Positions 9,356 through 18,452 of a DNA stretch of 20,988 nucleotides are shown here, in pieces (positions within the stretch are counted from its first letter, which is position 1; the number at the start of each line of letters is the position of its first letter). Below the pieces are notes generated by a model. The model ran no database searches, had not been told where the DNA came from, and worked only from the letters and a program-made list of their open reading frames with translations. The stretch lies in assembly GCA_905250885.1 (NCBI GenBank), contig CAJNOQ010003213.1:1-20988 (forward strand). Direction: 5' to 3'. The DNA comes from Didymodactylos carnosus. Taxonomy: Eukaryota; Rotifera; Eurotatoria; Philodinida; Philodinidae. The position numbers were made by a program, and so were the translations under genes.

Positions 9356-9661
9356 ATGTCCGGTAAGTCAGAAGAAGTTTTAATAACGTTTGCTGAATTT
9401 GTTGAATCTACACATGGCAAAAGACAATTATGTTACTTCGGTTATCGATATTCTCTCAAACGTAAAAATCAAAATGGTTCAAAGTATTGGGTATGTGTAA
9501 AGTGTAACGCTACGGCAACAAGTTATTCGGACTCGTCGGTCATGGTGCGTGATGATCATACACATTTACCTGATGAAACTGATATGGAAATATTACAAAT
9601 TAGAAAAAAGAAGGAACAACTTTTATCGTTTTATCCAAAAGAAAGGTTGCACTCACTATGA
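9356..9661 (+). pseudogene. Short FLYWCH-type zinc-finger gene, probably truncated
   Basis: The frame from ATG 9356 encodes 101 residues. A second in-frame ATG at 9308 adds 16 residues that look like untranslated sequence. The body fits a FLYWCH finger: the entering strand 'KRQLCYFGYRYSLKRK', then 'YWVCVKCNATA' with the Cys pair, and 'DDHTHLP' with the His pair. A basic helix 'EILQIRKKKEQLL' follows. In rotifers and many invertebrates this finger occurs at the N-terminus of MULE-type transposases or of multicopy proteins that carry on for several hundred residues. Here the frame stops soon after the finger (TGA 9659-9661) and I see no continuation, so it is most likely the head of a larger gene whose body is lost. 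A short DNA-binding protein in its own right is possible. The string GGTAAGT at 9361 resembles a splice donor but lies before the domain, so it is probably not used. Confidence 0.6.
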
Positions 9662-9788
9662 AATTAGTAAAAGCCTAAATAACATATTAATAAGAGACAG
9701 GAAAAATGTTGTTTGATGATTAACATGAAATAAATGAATATTTATTGCATATGTAGAATGTATAATATATTTTCAATTTTCGTCAGTA

Positions 9789-11144
9789 CACTGTGAAAAA
9801 AGAGGTGCATTTTCGAAAAAAAATGCACTTCACGCGCGTCAAAGATGACTTCATTTTTGATAGTAAGATGAAATTTCCATGTAAAAGACGCGCTGCGACG
9901 CCTTACGAAAGCGGCTGGATTCCAATTTTATGTACCCGTAGCATCTTGGTGAGACATCATGGATGTTGGGTCAAGGCACTTCGATTATCTTTTCCCGTGT
10001 AAATCAAGTGCATTTTTAATGCATGTAATAAGACATTCTGATGTCCTTAAGACATTGCGGATGCGTTTAAGACGCGGGATTAGCCTTATAAAAGTAGGCT
10101 ACTACGAAAAACATTTTATTTTAACATGTGACAAAGTTAAATACGCAAGCAACAAATTAAAAATAAGGCGGTTAATAAACTAAAAATTACTCAATTACAG
10201 TAGAATTAGATGAAAAATTTATATTGAACCAAATAAAAAACTGATAAAGGCATTGTAAGAAACGATAAATTGAAATCATATCAAAATAGACCGATTCAAA
10301 TATCACGTGTGCAACTATGGAAAAAGATAGGAAGAAGGGATACAAACACAGACGGTAAAGCAAAAAAAATAAGTGATTCAGTGCGTTAGGCATTCATAAG
10401 GCGATCAGTAAAGAGGAATAGAAAATATTATTTTTGTTAAGGAACAAGATTTAAAGAGCAAAATGTCTGCAGGAGCAGGAATAAAAAAATCTAAGCAGAC
10501 TTTATTTTACAATGAGAAATAGATGTCGTCAAAAATCAGCAAATTTTGGTAGAGCGAAAGAAACCATATGCACGTAATGATACTTACACAATACAAATAA
10601 CCTATTATGAGAACTAATCAGAAATATTTTTAGATCCCTGAGAAAACATGGTTTTCAGAAAACCTTTTAGAGTTATGTTAGATTATAAACTTTTCACATC
10701 AAATCTGTCCTTGTGCCAATATAAGTTGCCAAAGGCATGAGATCGAGTAAGTGGTATACGAGCGTTACCTCATAGATGCATGGCAAACAAACCTGGTTAC
10801 TCGACTGGCTCAAACTTGCCATTATCGCTGTTCGAGAGTACCACAGTCACTATAGTTGTCGAAGAAACAATGCAGCTAAAGCACTGTTCTCGGTCGTTTA
10901 TTTCTGCTAGAGACATCTTGAGTAGCCGCAGTATGCCTCAGTGTCTGAGAAGGGTCTCGCAGCATTTTTAATGCCTAAAATATGACTAGGTGATATATCC
11001 ATGACTGATGGGTGATTAAGGAGCTTGACTGTAGCTAGTGCATTGTGCGTTTTTGATATATTAGTGATGTCTATCAAATGCACTTAAGCTATTTATTTCG
11101 AAAAAAAGTGGGGTGGTTTATCAAGACACTTTTTTTTGACAGTG
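9789..11144. mobile_element. Non-autonomous element with Tc1/mariner-style ends, TA-flanked
   Basis: The left end, CACTGTGAAAAAAGAGGTG at 9789, is preceded by TA (9787-9788). The right end, CACTTTTTTTTGACAGTG finishing at 11144, is followed by TA (11145-11146). Read inward, both ends start CACTGTSAAAAAA, a pattern common for Tc1/mariner elements, which duplicate TA on insertion. The TIR similarity extends about 22-25 bp. Subterminal parts share a TTTTCGAAA/GTGCATT theme: at 9809-9833 gtgcatttt faces aaaatgcac as a hairpin, and related strings lie at 11074-11100. The 1356-bp interior has frames of up to 74 codons but no recognisable transposase motif, so it looks like an internally replaced or very decayed copy. 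Confidence 0.72.
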
Positions 11145-11327
11145 TATAGTTGTTCTTTCAATTAACAAACGTTTCTGAGAGGTATGGTTTGAGTACAAAC
11201 CTTTGTTAACCTTGACGTATAGTCCAGTATTAAGACTCCTAATCAATTTACGAGTAATTATGCTTGATTTTATGTAATGAGACATGATGTATATATAGAT
11301 CTCCTATAGCGTTCTATTTACATTACA

Positions 11328-11339
11328 AATTTTTTCAGC
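11328..11339 (+). promoter_or_regulatory. Splice-acceptor-like site directly before the TatD start
   Basis: The string 'attttttcag' followed by c and ATG places an acceptor AG one or two bases before the start codon of the TatD pseudogene. This fits trans-splicing of a leader, as known for bdelloid mRNAs. A TATA-like 'tatatatag' lies at about 11289. Use of either is inferred. Confidence 0.35.
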
Positions 11340-12302
11340 ATGGATAACACAGAAGTTAAACCTCGATATTCAATAGCGATCAATAGCATTTTCCATGATT
11401 GCGAATGTGGACCAGTCACACATATCAATCCTTATACTCCTATTTATGATGGCCATTGCCATTTTGATGATATCCAAGATTGTCATTTTCTCCAAGAATT
11501 AAATAATTCAACAATTCGACGGCTAGTTCTAATATCAAATAAACATATTCCACATCAATGATTTAAATTATCCCACACATCTTCAAATCCTAATGTTATT
11601 ATCCACGAAACTTTCGGTATACATCCTAAACATTTTTCAAAATTTTTTTATGATTTACAACTTAGTAGTCTTCGAAATATCTTCCTCACACAACAAAGTA
11701 CTCATCCAGAACGTTTTATTGTTGGTGTCGATGAATGCGGCCTCGATTGCACAAGTTCTCGTTCATTCGACGATTAAATGATAGTTTTTTTACAAAGTTC
11801 TGCTGGCGGATGAATTAAGTCTACTATTAGTTCTTCGTTGCAGGGGTAAGTTAATGCTGAGTTGTAAACTTGCTGATCGTTCTCCTTTTAAATATTATTT
11901 TTCTATGTACTCATTATTTTGCGCCGATGTTGTCCGTGTTAAAAAATAATCTTCGTTCAATTTGGCATCACATTCATTGGCATTGTATTATATCAAATTC
12001 TGATTTTAATGTACTAGACAACTTTTTGTCTTATTTTAAAAATGGTTTCATCGGTTTTAATGGATCTGTTACTTACATCAAGGATCCGCAAGAAGTAAAA
12101 TAATGAAATCATGGTTGATTAAACATCCAAAAGTCTTTGAACGAATAATATTAGAAACAGACGCTCCTCATCTTCGACCAAAAGATTTACCTGATTACGA
12201 TCCCTGTCGTGGTATTGTGTGCATTATATAAAATTAAGACAAATTTTTTCTCAAGTTGATCAGCCTATGTATTATAAGTTATCACTTTTACGACCAGTTT
12301 GA
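11340..12302 (+). pseudogene. TatD-family metal-dependent hydrolase/DNase pseudogene
   Basis: Pieces of one TatD-type amidohydrolase lie in order. The metal site 'YDGHCHFDD' (11448-11474) carries the HxH pair. Then come 'ETFGIHP' and 'FIVGVDECGLD' with the metal-bridging Glu, and 'LADELSLLLVLRCRG', where the family's usual 'HCRG' His is Arg. 'IHWHCI' with the next His and 'FIGFNGSVTY' follow, then 'IILETDAPHLRP' with the terminal Asp, 'DPCRGIVCII', and a tail ending TGA at 12300-12302. Breaks: an in-frame TGA at 11559-11561, TAA near 11777, and frame changes near 11795, 11945, 12100 and 12235. At least one of these lies in T/A runs. TatD enzymes act as 3'-5' exonucleases or related phosphoesterases in DNA repair or turnover. 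This copy cannot be active because it is broken and lacks one metal ligand. The first 75 residues are still in good shape, so the loss may be fairly recent there. Confidence 0.8.
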
Positions 12303-12544
12303 ATAAATGAAAGTTTAAGAGAATTATAAATCGGGACAATGTTGTTCTTACGATCTCAGATCAGATGGAAGACATAATAGCCATTGTCTAGCAATTGAGT
12401 TAGGAATACAAAAAACAGCTGTAAGAATTGCACTCCTTAGCGTTATATAATTTATTCTTATGAAAAGTTCTAAAATAATCAAAATTATGTAGTTACTCTG
12501 TACTATTCATTATTTATCATCTGATTTATTAATCATTAATTACT
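12303..12544. other. Spacer between two pseudogenes, nothing recognised
   Basis: AT-rich DNA with a short plus-strand frame at about 12336-12450 ('LAIELGIQKTAVRIA') that has no recognisable domain. It could be an exon remnant of either neighbour, or chance. Confidence 0.3.
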
Positions 12545-14125
12545 GATCTTCTTGATGTGAGTAACAAGCTTAATGAACACCTGGAGGCAATTCAACTTAA
12601 GGCAAAAGCTAAACTAACGACTAATGGCAAAACTGTAGCCGATAGTATACTGAAAAAAAATGTTCAAATGCTATATCTTTAGCAGCAAAGAAACATCCAC
12701 AAAAAAATTTATCTGTATATATTAAAGAGAAACATGTCACTAATTTGCACCTATCTGATTCTGATACTTCTATGGACTTACCGACACCCAAGAACTGCCT
12801 ATGCACCTCTTAACAGTATTTCTGTTCTGAATAATATTGGAACATCTACTGGTTCTCTCGAATCCGAAAGAGTATCGTTTGCTTATGAAAATAATTTTGT
12901 AGTGGTAAAAGTAAATTATCAATACCTTAGTTGTTATCTACAACGTCTTGTACGTCGTAGTGGTGGCACTCCATTGAATCTTAATCGTATATGCGATGAT
13001 ATCTGTACGTTTGTGTTCGTAGAACTGAAATATTAGACTAATTTACCTGTTCTAAAGCAAGAATTACGGCTACAGCTACTTTCTATGGTGAATATTAAAA
13101 AAGCAAGTGTAGAACAGAACAGTGGACAGTCAATTGTGTTGAGGGTGGTCGAGATTGTAAATCTGATACCAGTCATTTATTTGAGTTTTCGAAAGAATAA
13201 TGCGAGTTGTATCGAAAAATTCTTCCTAAACCTTTTCTTGACAGATTAAGTAGTGTGAAATATAGTCGGTTAAAAAAGAAAGATATTCCTGTTAAATTAA
13301 AACTTGGAGGAGATTTCACAAATGCCGTTTATGTGTTCGGGCTTGCGGGTGTTCAATCGAATTTTTCTTGTATATTTTGTACACAACATAAGGGTAAGTT
13401 AGAACAAGCAGGTAGCACCTTTATTTTGACATTCAAAAGTAAGCACGTACGCTAGAAGATCAAAGATTATGTTTAAAAAGAAAAAAAACTAATTGCAAGG
13501 GATATAAATGTGAACCTTTATTCGGTGATTTGTTTGAGTTTAGTGACTATATTATGGACACTTTTGCATATGAAATTGAGAGTATATGATATTTTTATGA
13601 CTGACATACTGCATAATGCATCGAAACGAGAAAAATACGGAAACGAGCATGACCCTGGGATGCAGAATAAAGTTGATATTTCAAACGAGCATTCGAGGAA
13701 ATTAATTGGAAAAAGAGTTTTTTTTGCTTATGACACTAAAGAACAGCTAATAAAACTACATGGAAGATTTTCGGGACATTTACAAGAATTTTTTTTCACA
13801 AGTTTCCATACGAAAAACTGTTAGATGGAAAAGCTATAGTTCATGTAACTACGTTGGTAGATAGCTTTCGAGAAATACTTGACCTGCTCAAGATTGATCC
13901 TTTAAAACAAAAAAAGAATCTTAAAGCAGCGTATACTCGTCCATCTGTACAATTTTCTTTACCACACACACCACGCTTACTATCCATACGTCCATTAATT
14001 CAGCGATTCGTTTTTCGCGGCGCAATCGCCAGTCGAGGCTGGTTAAAAAGAAAACCCTTCAACATCAATAAAAATCAATTCAATTCGTTAAAGTTGTCTG
14101 ATACTTCTGGTTACTCAATGCTTTA
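12545..14125 (+). pseudogene. Pseudogene of an uncharacterised multicopy (transposon-associated?) family with GGD, CxxC and DTLHMxLR motifs
   Basis: Several plus-strand frames join into one degenerate protein. First is a helical N-terminal piece ('LDVSNKLNEHLEAIQLKAKAKL', about 12555-12620; split as LDVSNKLNEHLEAIQL and KAKAKL). A middle region (about 12830-13200) has one stop, at about 13033. Next is 'KLKLGGDFTNAVYVFGLAGV' with 'CIFCTQHKGKL' (13290-13410), then 'CKGYKCEPLFGDLFEFSDY' (about 13494-13550), then the shifted frame 'TLLHMKLRVYDIFMTDIL' (13558-13610). 'KLLDGKAIVHVTTLVDSFRE' (about 13810-13870) completes it. The order 'gGD...Gl.g...C.fC...K' followed by 'DtLHmxLRvyD' matches an uncharacterised group common in cnidarian, fungal and rotifer genomes, suspected to be transposon-borne; the enzymatic role is unknown to me. 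At least four frame changes are present, one at a T8 run near 13790. After about 13915 the resemblance is lost. Confidence 0.5.
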
Positions 14126-14503
14126 AATCTGGACATTCAATTTGTGCATGAAGGCAGATTACATTCAGTCGAACAATTTTTTTAAAGTTGTTAAAAAGAA
14201 GGGGGATATGTTACTCCGACTAGAAGAGAAACCATTAAGAAAATCTATGTCTTGTATATTCGTTTTATTCGGTCGCCACCTGTAAAATTAAATTAAATTT
14301 TTTATTTCGCTGGTTTCGTTCTTCCTTTTTGGTAATCAATAATTTGTATTCTCTTGGTCGCTTTGACTTCTAGATTCATCTACTTCTCTCATTTACTTTC
14401 AAATTCATTTTCATACATTAAATTTAATTAATATTCACATTTCTGTAACTTACACGTATATAAAAATAACAATTTGGACATATGAACCTAATATCCTATG
14501 AAA
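14126..14503. other. AT-rich spacer, nothing recognised
   Basis: No reading frame, RNA gene or clear repeat was seen. The segment follows the decayed gene and leads into the tandem duplication. Confidence 0.4.
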
Positions 14504-14815
14504 CTACCATGGACCGAAGAGAAAGCCGGAAACTCATAATAGTTCAGAAAAGTTCAAGAAAAAAGCATCATAGTTTTGTCTCACTGAATTACTCATCATA
14601 TTAATCATAGATCATATTAATAATAATAGCAGCCTTTTAACTATTTTTATTTTAGTTTTACATACATATCTCACTACCATGGCCAGAAGAGAAAGTCGGA
14701 AAGTCACGGTAGTTCAGAAAATTCTCTGAAAACTCATTTGGCTTTTATATTGATGCAGTTATCTACTTTTTCATCAGTTCAGCTGTGATATTGACAGCCT
14801 TATAACTTAAAAACA
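14504..14815. repeat. Two-copy tandem duplication, about 170-bp unit
   Basis: The unit starting at 14504 (ctaccatggaccgaagagaa...) recurs at 14674 (ctaccatggccagaagagaa...). The first 60 bases agree at most positions, including 'agttcagaaaa', and both units end with a similar 'gcagcctttt/acagccttat' block (about 14630 and 14797). The middle parts have diverged more. This is an old tandem duplication or two head-to-tail copies of a small repeat. No coding function is seen. Confidence 0.65.
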
Positions 14816-15339
14816 AACCGTACCTTTTTCTAAAAAATAGCTTGGCATACAGTACAAGTTGTGTACTTCAAACTGCCAGAAAAACTGGAGAGGGGTATGT
14901 GAAGAATATATGCATTCTTCCCATTGACTTCTCATCCTTTCTCTTCTCTTCTTCAGTGATGTCTCTCGTTTGTGTTTCTACTGTTATTTGTCATCAATTA
15001 TCTTCTACAGTACATCTTTCTCTTGCATAGTTCATTACCTCTTGTCTCGCTTCAATGCTTCTCTAGCTATTCCATTGTGCATTTTTCTGAACTCTTGATG
15101 AACTCGTGCTCTCTCTTTTGATACAGTTCAATGCTTCTACCTATTTTCACATTTGTACAGTCACGATATAGTCAGTTGGCATTGGAAATAAACTCAGGAA
15201 CGGTCAATTTCCGTTACACTTGGCGATCGCTCCAAGTCGAATCTTCGAATCTCCTGATATTAGTAAAAAACCATTGTGAATTGTCAATAAACATTAGTAC
15301 AAGATTAAACGCATATCAGACGGTTTTTTCGAACGAATT
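14816..15339. other. Region upstream of the 15340 gene, no independent gene seen
   Basis: Frames at 14842-15030 and 15131-15424 have no recognisable domain. The second overlaps the next gene in another frame and is not accepted. In the frame of the next gene the sequence is open only from about 15297, after a TAG at about 15294, so little coding sequence can be missing unless an upstream exon exists. Confidence 0.35.
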
Positions 15340-16368
15340 ATGGGAAATACGAGACGTCGAAATCAATTGCTCGCTACATCGCGAACTCAGATTCCAAAAT
15401 TTAAAGACGGTGACATTGTGCTAGCTACTCATCCCGACGGAGTAGCTCAGCATTCAACAATCATCATGTACCATGAAGTCGTATGTTTTGTTAGACGCTG
15501 TGAGGATGGGTTTGTTAATGTATTAGCAACAACACATGTCTACCCTCTTACTCAAGAAGAAGGCACATGCTGTAGAATTCTTCTAGAAGATTTATATGAA
15601 AATACTCGGACAAAAACAGCCGTTGTTTCAGCTATTTCTACACGTACACATCGATATGCATTTCATCGTCAACAACAAGATGATGCTGATAAATATTGCG
15701 CTTCAAAAGAATCTCATTGTGTAAAAGATTTGACAAAAGATGCATCATCAACTACCTCGCTCTTCTCTATATCACCATCTGAAATACCATGGCCACCAGG
15801 ATCAGAAACCTGAGACGATGAACCAAAGCCACAACGAAAAACATTCAAATCTCACTCATCGTCATTAGCAGCAATGTTATTTGAATCATCAAATATAAAT
15901 GCAGCAGATATTCAGATCAGTTGTAGATCAAATTCATCAAAGTTTGATGCACAAACAACAACCACACAGTTAGCTTTTTCTTCATCAATTGAACTTGATT
16001 TAGCTGAATCAGCTAATTCAGATACAACAGAATTTAACATCCATTGTGATTCAGAATCAGCATTACATGAAGCAGCATCAACTAATTTTTCTCACTTTTG
16101 GCCGCACGGTTCTGAAATCTGGGACGATGAACCAAAGGAACAACGAAAAGCGCTTAAACGTGCTTTACTTTCCGAATCGCTTACACAATCCTCATCAGGA
16201 ACTACAACTGGTTCGTTTCATGGTAAAACATGTATCATCGGTAATACTGAGTCCAATGAGTTAAAAAATGATTATGATAATCATTTTTTAACTCAAAAAA
16301 AGCAGATGTCCGCCTGCTCTATGGAAAAATGCCCACTGTGTACCAGGATTTCGATTAAATTTATTTAG
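15340..16368 (+). pseudogene. Unrecognised gene with internal duplicated module and a single in-frame TGA
   Basis: From ATG 15340 the frame runs 343 codons to TAG at 16366-16368, with one interruption, TGA at 15811-15813. Residues 1-105 look globular ('KFKDGDIVLATHPDG', 'IIMYHEVVCFVRRCEDGFVNVLATTHVYPL'; split as IIMYHEVVCFVRR and CEDGFVNVLATTHVYPL), and 'GDIVLA..DG' resembles a small beta-barrel (Tudor-like) reader only in a loose way. The rest is Ser/Thr/Gln-rich and probably disordered. A short module occurs twice, exactly 309 bp (103 codons) apart: 'WPPGSET*DDEPKPQRKTFK' from 15790 and 'WPHGSEIWDDEPKEQRKALK' from 16099. The second copy has TGG where the first has TGA, so the stop replaced Trp. 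The second half stays open over 184 codons and the amino-acid bias continues across the stop, so the mutation looks recent, or the codon may be read through or be an assembly error. A CPLC pair sits near the end. The function is unknown. Confidence 0.5.
16258..16294. repeat. Perfect 37-nt palindrome (18-bp arms, 1-nt centre)
   Basis: The left arm is gagttaaaaaatgattat (16258-16275), the centre is g (16276), and the right arm is ataatcattttttaactc (16277-16294). All 18 pairs match. It lies inside the reading frame of the 15340-16368 gene, where it encodes 'ELKNDYDNHFLT'. It could form a hairpin in RNA or a cruciform in DNA. It may instead be the trace of a very small inverted duplication or element end. 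Confidence 0.9.
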
Positions 16369-17000
16369 CGAACAGAATCTTAGAAAATTCTGTGACTTTC
16401 GAGTATACCGGGCTTCATTAAGATTCTGTAGCATTTTGTTAGGATTCTAAGAAATTAAAGCGAAATCCTAGTAGGATATGTTTCGGATCCTCCTGTCAGG
16501 GAACTGGTAGAGATTTTACGAGGGTAGTCGACCAATTTATTCCAACTATTAAAAATATATTGATGATCGTTTATTGTCGATAATGAACAAGATAAATGAT
16601 TTCAAAAGACATTATATATGTTTTGAGACCTTCAGCAGCGGTGTTTCGTGTTCGGAGATTAGGCTGACTTCCAGCAAGGATCACATAGTTTGAACAAATT
16701 TTGTACATATGACAAAATCGGACATTTTTCCGGCCGGAAAGGTTTGAATGAAAGGACAGGAAATTTTCAAAATAAATGATGTCATTTTCTAGGCTGCCGA
16801 AAGAAAGGTAGCACTTACTGTAAAATATGTGAAATATTTTTATGCTGAAACAAATTATTTCGTCGATTAGAAGAATGTAGCTTTCAAGCTTCAGCACTTT
16901 CTACATTTCATGTTTTTTTAATAAAAGTGTACTTGGAATACACAATACTACATATGTTGGCTCGTAACACATTATATTTAAACCGTTATTATATATATCG
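16369..17000. repeat. Probable dispersed-repeat fragments
   Basis: At 16369-16545 short strings recur in both directions ('agaatctta', 'gattct', 'aggattct', 'aatcctagtaggat'), suggesting a small decayed element. At about 16620-16815 a segment of more even composition holds 'ttttccggccggaaa', a 15-nt palindrome-like core at about 16726-16740, and gives a 108-codon minus-strand frame (16571-16897) without any domain. I take this as a dispersed-repeat fragment and not a gene. The ends are not resolved. Confidence 0.4.
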
Positions 17001-18450
17001 GGGTCATCAAGTTGGCATTTCTGGATGAGTTTCGTTTTCGAACCTTTAGGTTTAGGCATGAAAAAGAAAGAATTAATAAAGATAATATCTTTTTAATCAA
17101 TTCATTTTTGGATAGTAAAATAAATTAGTAGTAGTAAAGTAGACTTTTCTTCTGATTATCATGTAACAAAAGAAAACAAAAAGTTCTGTCTTGTTCTTGT
17201 TTTCTAACATTGACAAAAAACTTTTGTTGTTTTCGATAGTCATGTAAAGAAACGGTATTTTTCTCATAAAAAAATAGAAGGAAAAGAATTGGAATAAAAC
17301 AATCAATGTATGCTTCGGCTGACATCAGAGTTAAAGCTTTTTTGTTTAGATTTCTTATTGAGCGGTGTAAGTAAATAACAAATTTATAGAACCATTCGAA
17401 GGCCAAAGCTATGGGTTTCAATCGTTTTGATTAGCAAAATTTTCCAAAGTCCAATGATGCACTTGCTCTTAACGATGAAAGTCCATCTTATTATAAGCAT
17501 TTCTTTACGTAACTTCAATCATTAAGTATTCAACTATTACACCGATCAGACTCACTTGGATTGATAATGACTGATTGAGCACTAACTATAGAGATTTGAG
17601 CAAGCAGATTTATTTTGTTAGTGCTAAGTGTAAAGCGTGAATACGTTCTAAACTGGGCGGTGTTACAGTTCCGAAACTGATCTAGATAACATTTGGAGCA
17701 AGATTTAACCAAAAATGAAGACCATTCGATAAAATAGTTTTGTGAGAAAAATAAGAACTAATAACTGAAATAAGAACTAATTCAAAAATGCGATGCTGAG
17801 ATGGCTGTGCAAAATCTAAACTAAAATCTAGTGATTTTCATGTTTTTAATTAAAACTTAAAGATGAATTAGCCTCGGTCTTGATATGACCTTTTAGTGTC
17901 TCAGAAATAAACTTGGAAGTTGTACCTTAACTGAAATAGCAGTTTTATAAGCCTAAGGTGTTACAAACTCATGCTAGATCCTGGCATACCACAGAGAACA
18001 ATGAATGGAGTTCGGAAGTTTTGTCGAAACCAAACTGATGATTTTATGAGTATTTGATCGACAAATATTAAATATAGGTAACATCTCAAACTCTAATGAA
18101 TCGTCTTAAACTATCTCTGAAAACAAAACAAAGACTAACAAACCTGAGGAGAAATTTTTGATGAAATTGACTTTTGCTTGCTGCAAACTTTTTTTCTAGA
18201 AAAATATATAAGTTTCAACGAGCTACAAAACCATCACAGTGGAACTTTGCCAACCTTAAATCGTGTAAAAAGTGGAAGGAATTGTGTGGAAACATCTCAA
18301 AATCTTTTTGCGCTACCTTCATTGTGGTCATTTTACCTCACGACAAAATCGTTTTAAGTGTGTTCACAAGACAAAAGTAAATAGTAAGTTTGTGAATTTA
18401 TTTTAAAAAAAGAAGCAATTTCTAGCTAGCTAAATACCTGCTGAAAGTTC
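17001..18450. other. Gene-poor AT-rich stretch
   Basis: No gene is accepted. The minus-strand frames at 17097-17306 and 17125-17421 overlap each other and are Phe/Lys-rich translations of AT-rich DNA. The frame at 17530-17712 is short and featureless. A plus-strand frame at 18174-18380 is slightly better in composition but has no recognisable domain and may be part of a dispersed repeat. It also runs opposite to the 3' end region of the secreted-protein gene. Confidence 0.4.
18397..18402 (-). terminator. Polyadenylation signal AATAAA for the secreted-protein gene
   Basis: A canonical AATAAA (TTTATT on the plus strand) lies about 50 bases past the stop codon of the 18453-18953 gene on the minus strand, a normal distance for a short 3' UTR. 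Confidence 0.5.
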
Positions 18451-18452
18451 TT

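Noticed and set aside
9959-10183. 74-codon plus-strand frame inside the Tc1-like element
   Set aside because: It shows no helix-turn-helix or DDE motif, and composition changes along the frame.
10780-10971. 63-codon plus-strand frame in the Tc1-like element
   Set aside because: It has no recognisable domain, no upstream signal and no continuation.
15165-15260. tRNA-like patch ('ttggcattgg' and 'ttcgaatctcc')
   Set aside because: It cannot be folded into a cloverleaf with proper stems, and A- and B-box spacing does not fit.
16571-16897. 108-codon minus-strand frame
   Set aside because: There is no domain, it is Ile/Phe-rich at one end, and it overlaps a probable dispersed repeat.
17097-17421. 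Two overlapping minus-strand frames
   Set aside because: They are AT-driven Phe/Lys/Tyr-rich translations that contradict each other.
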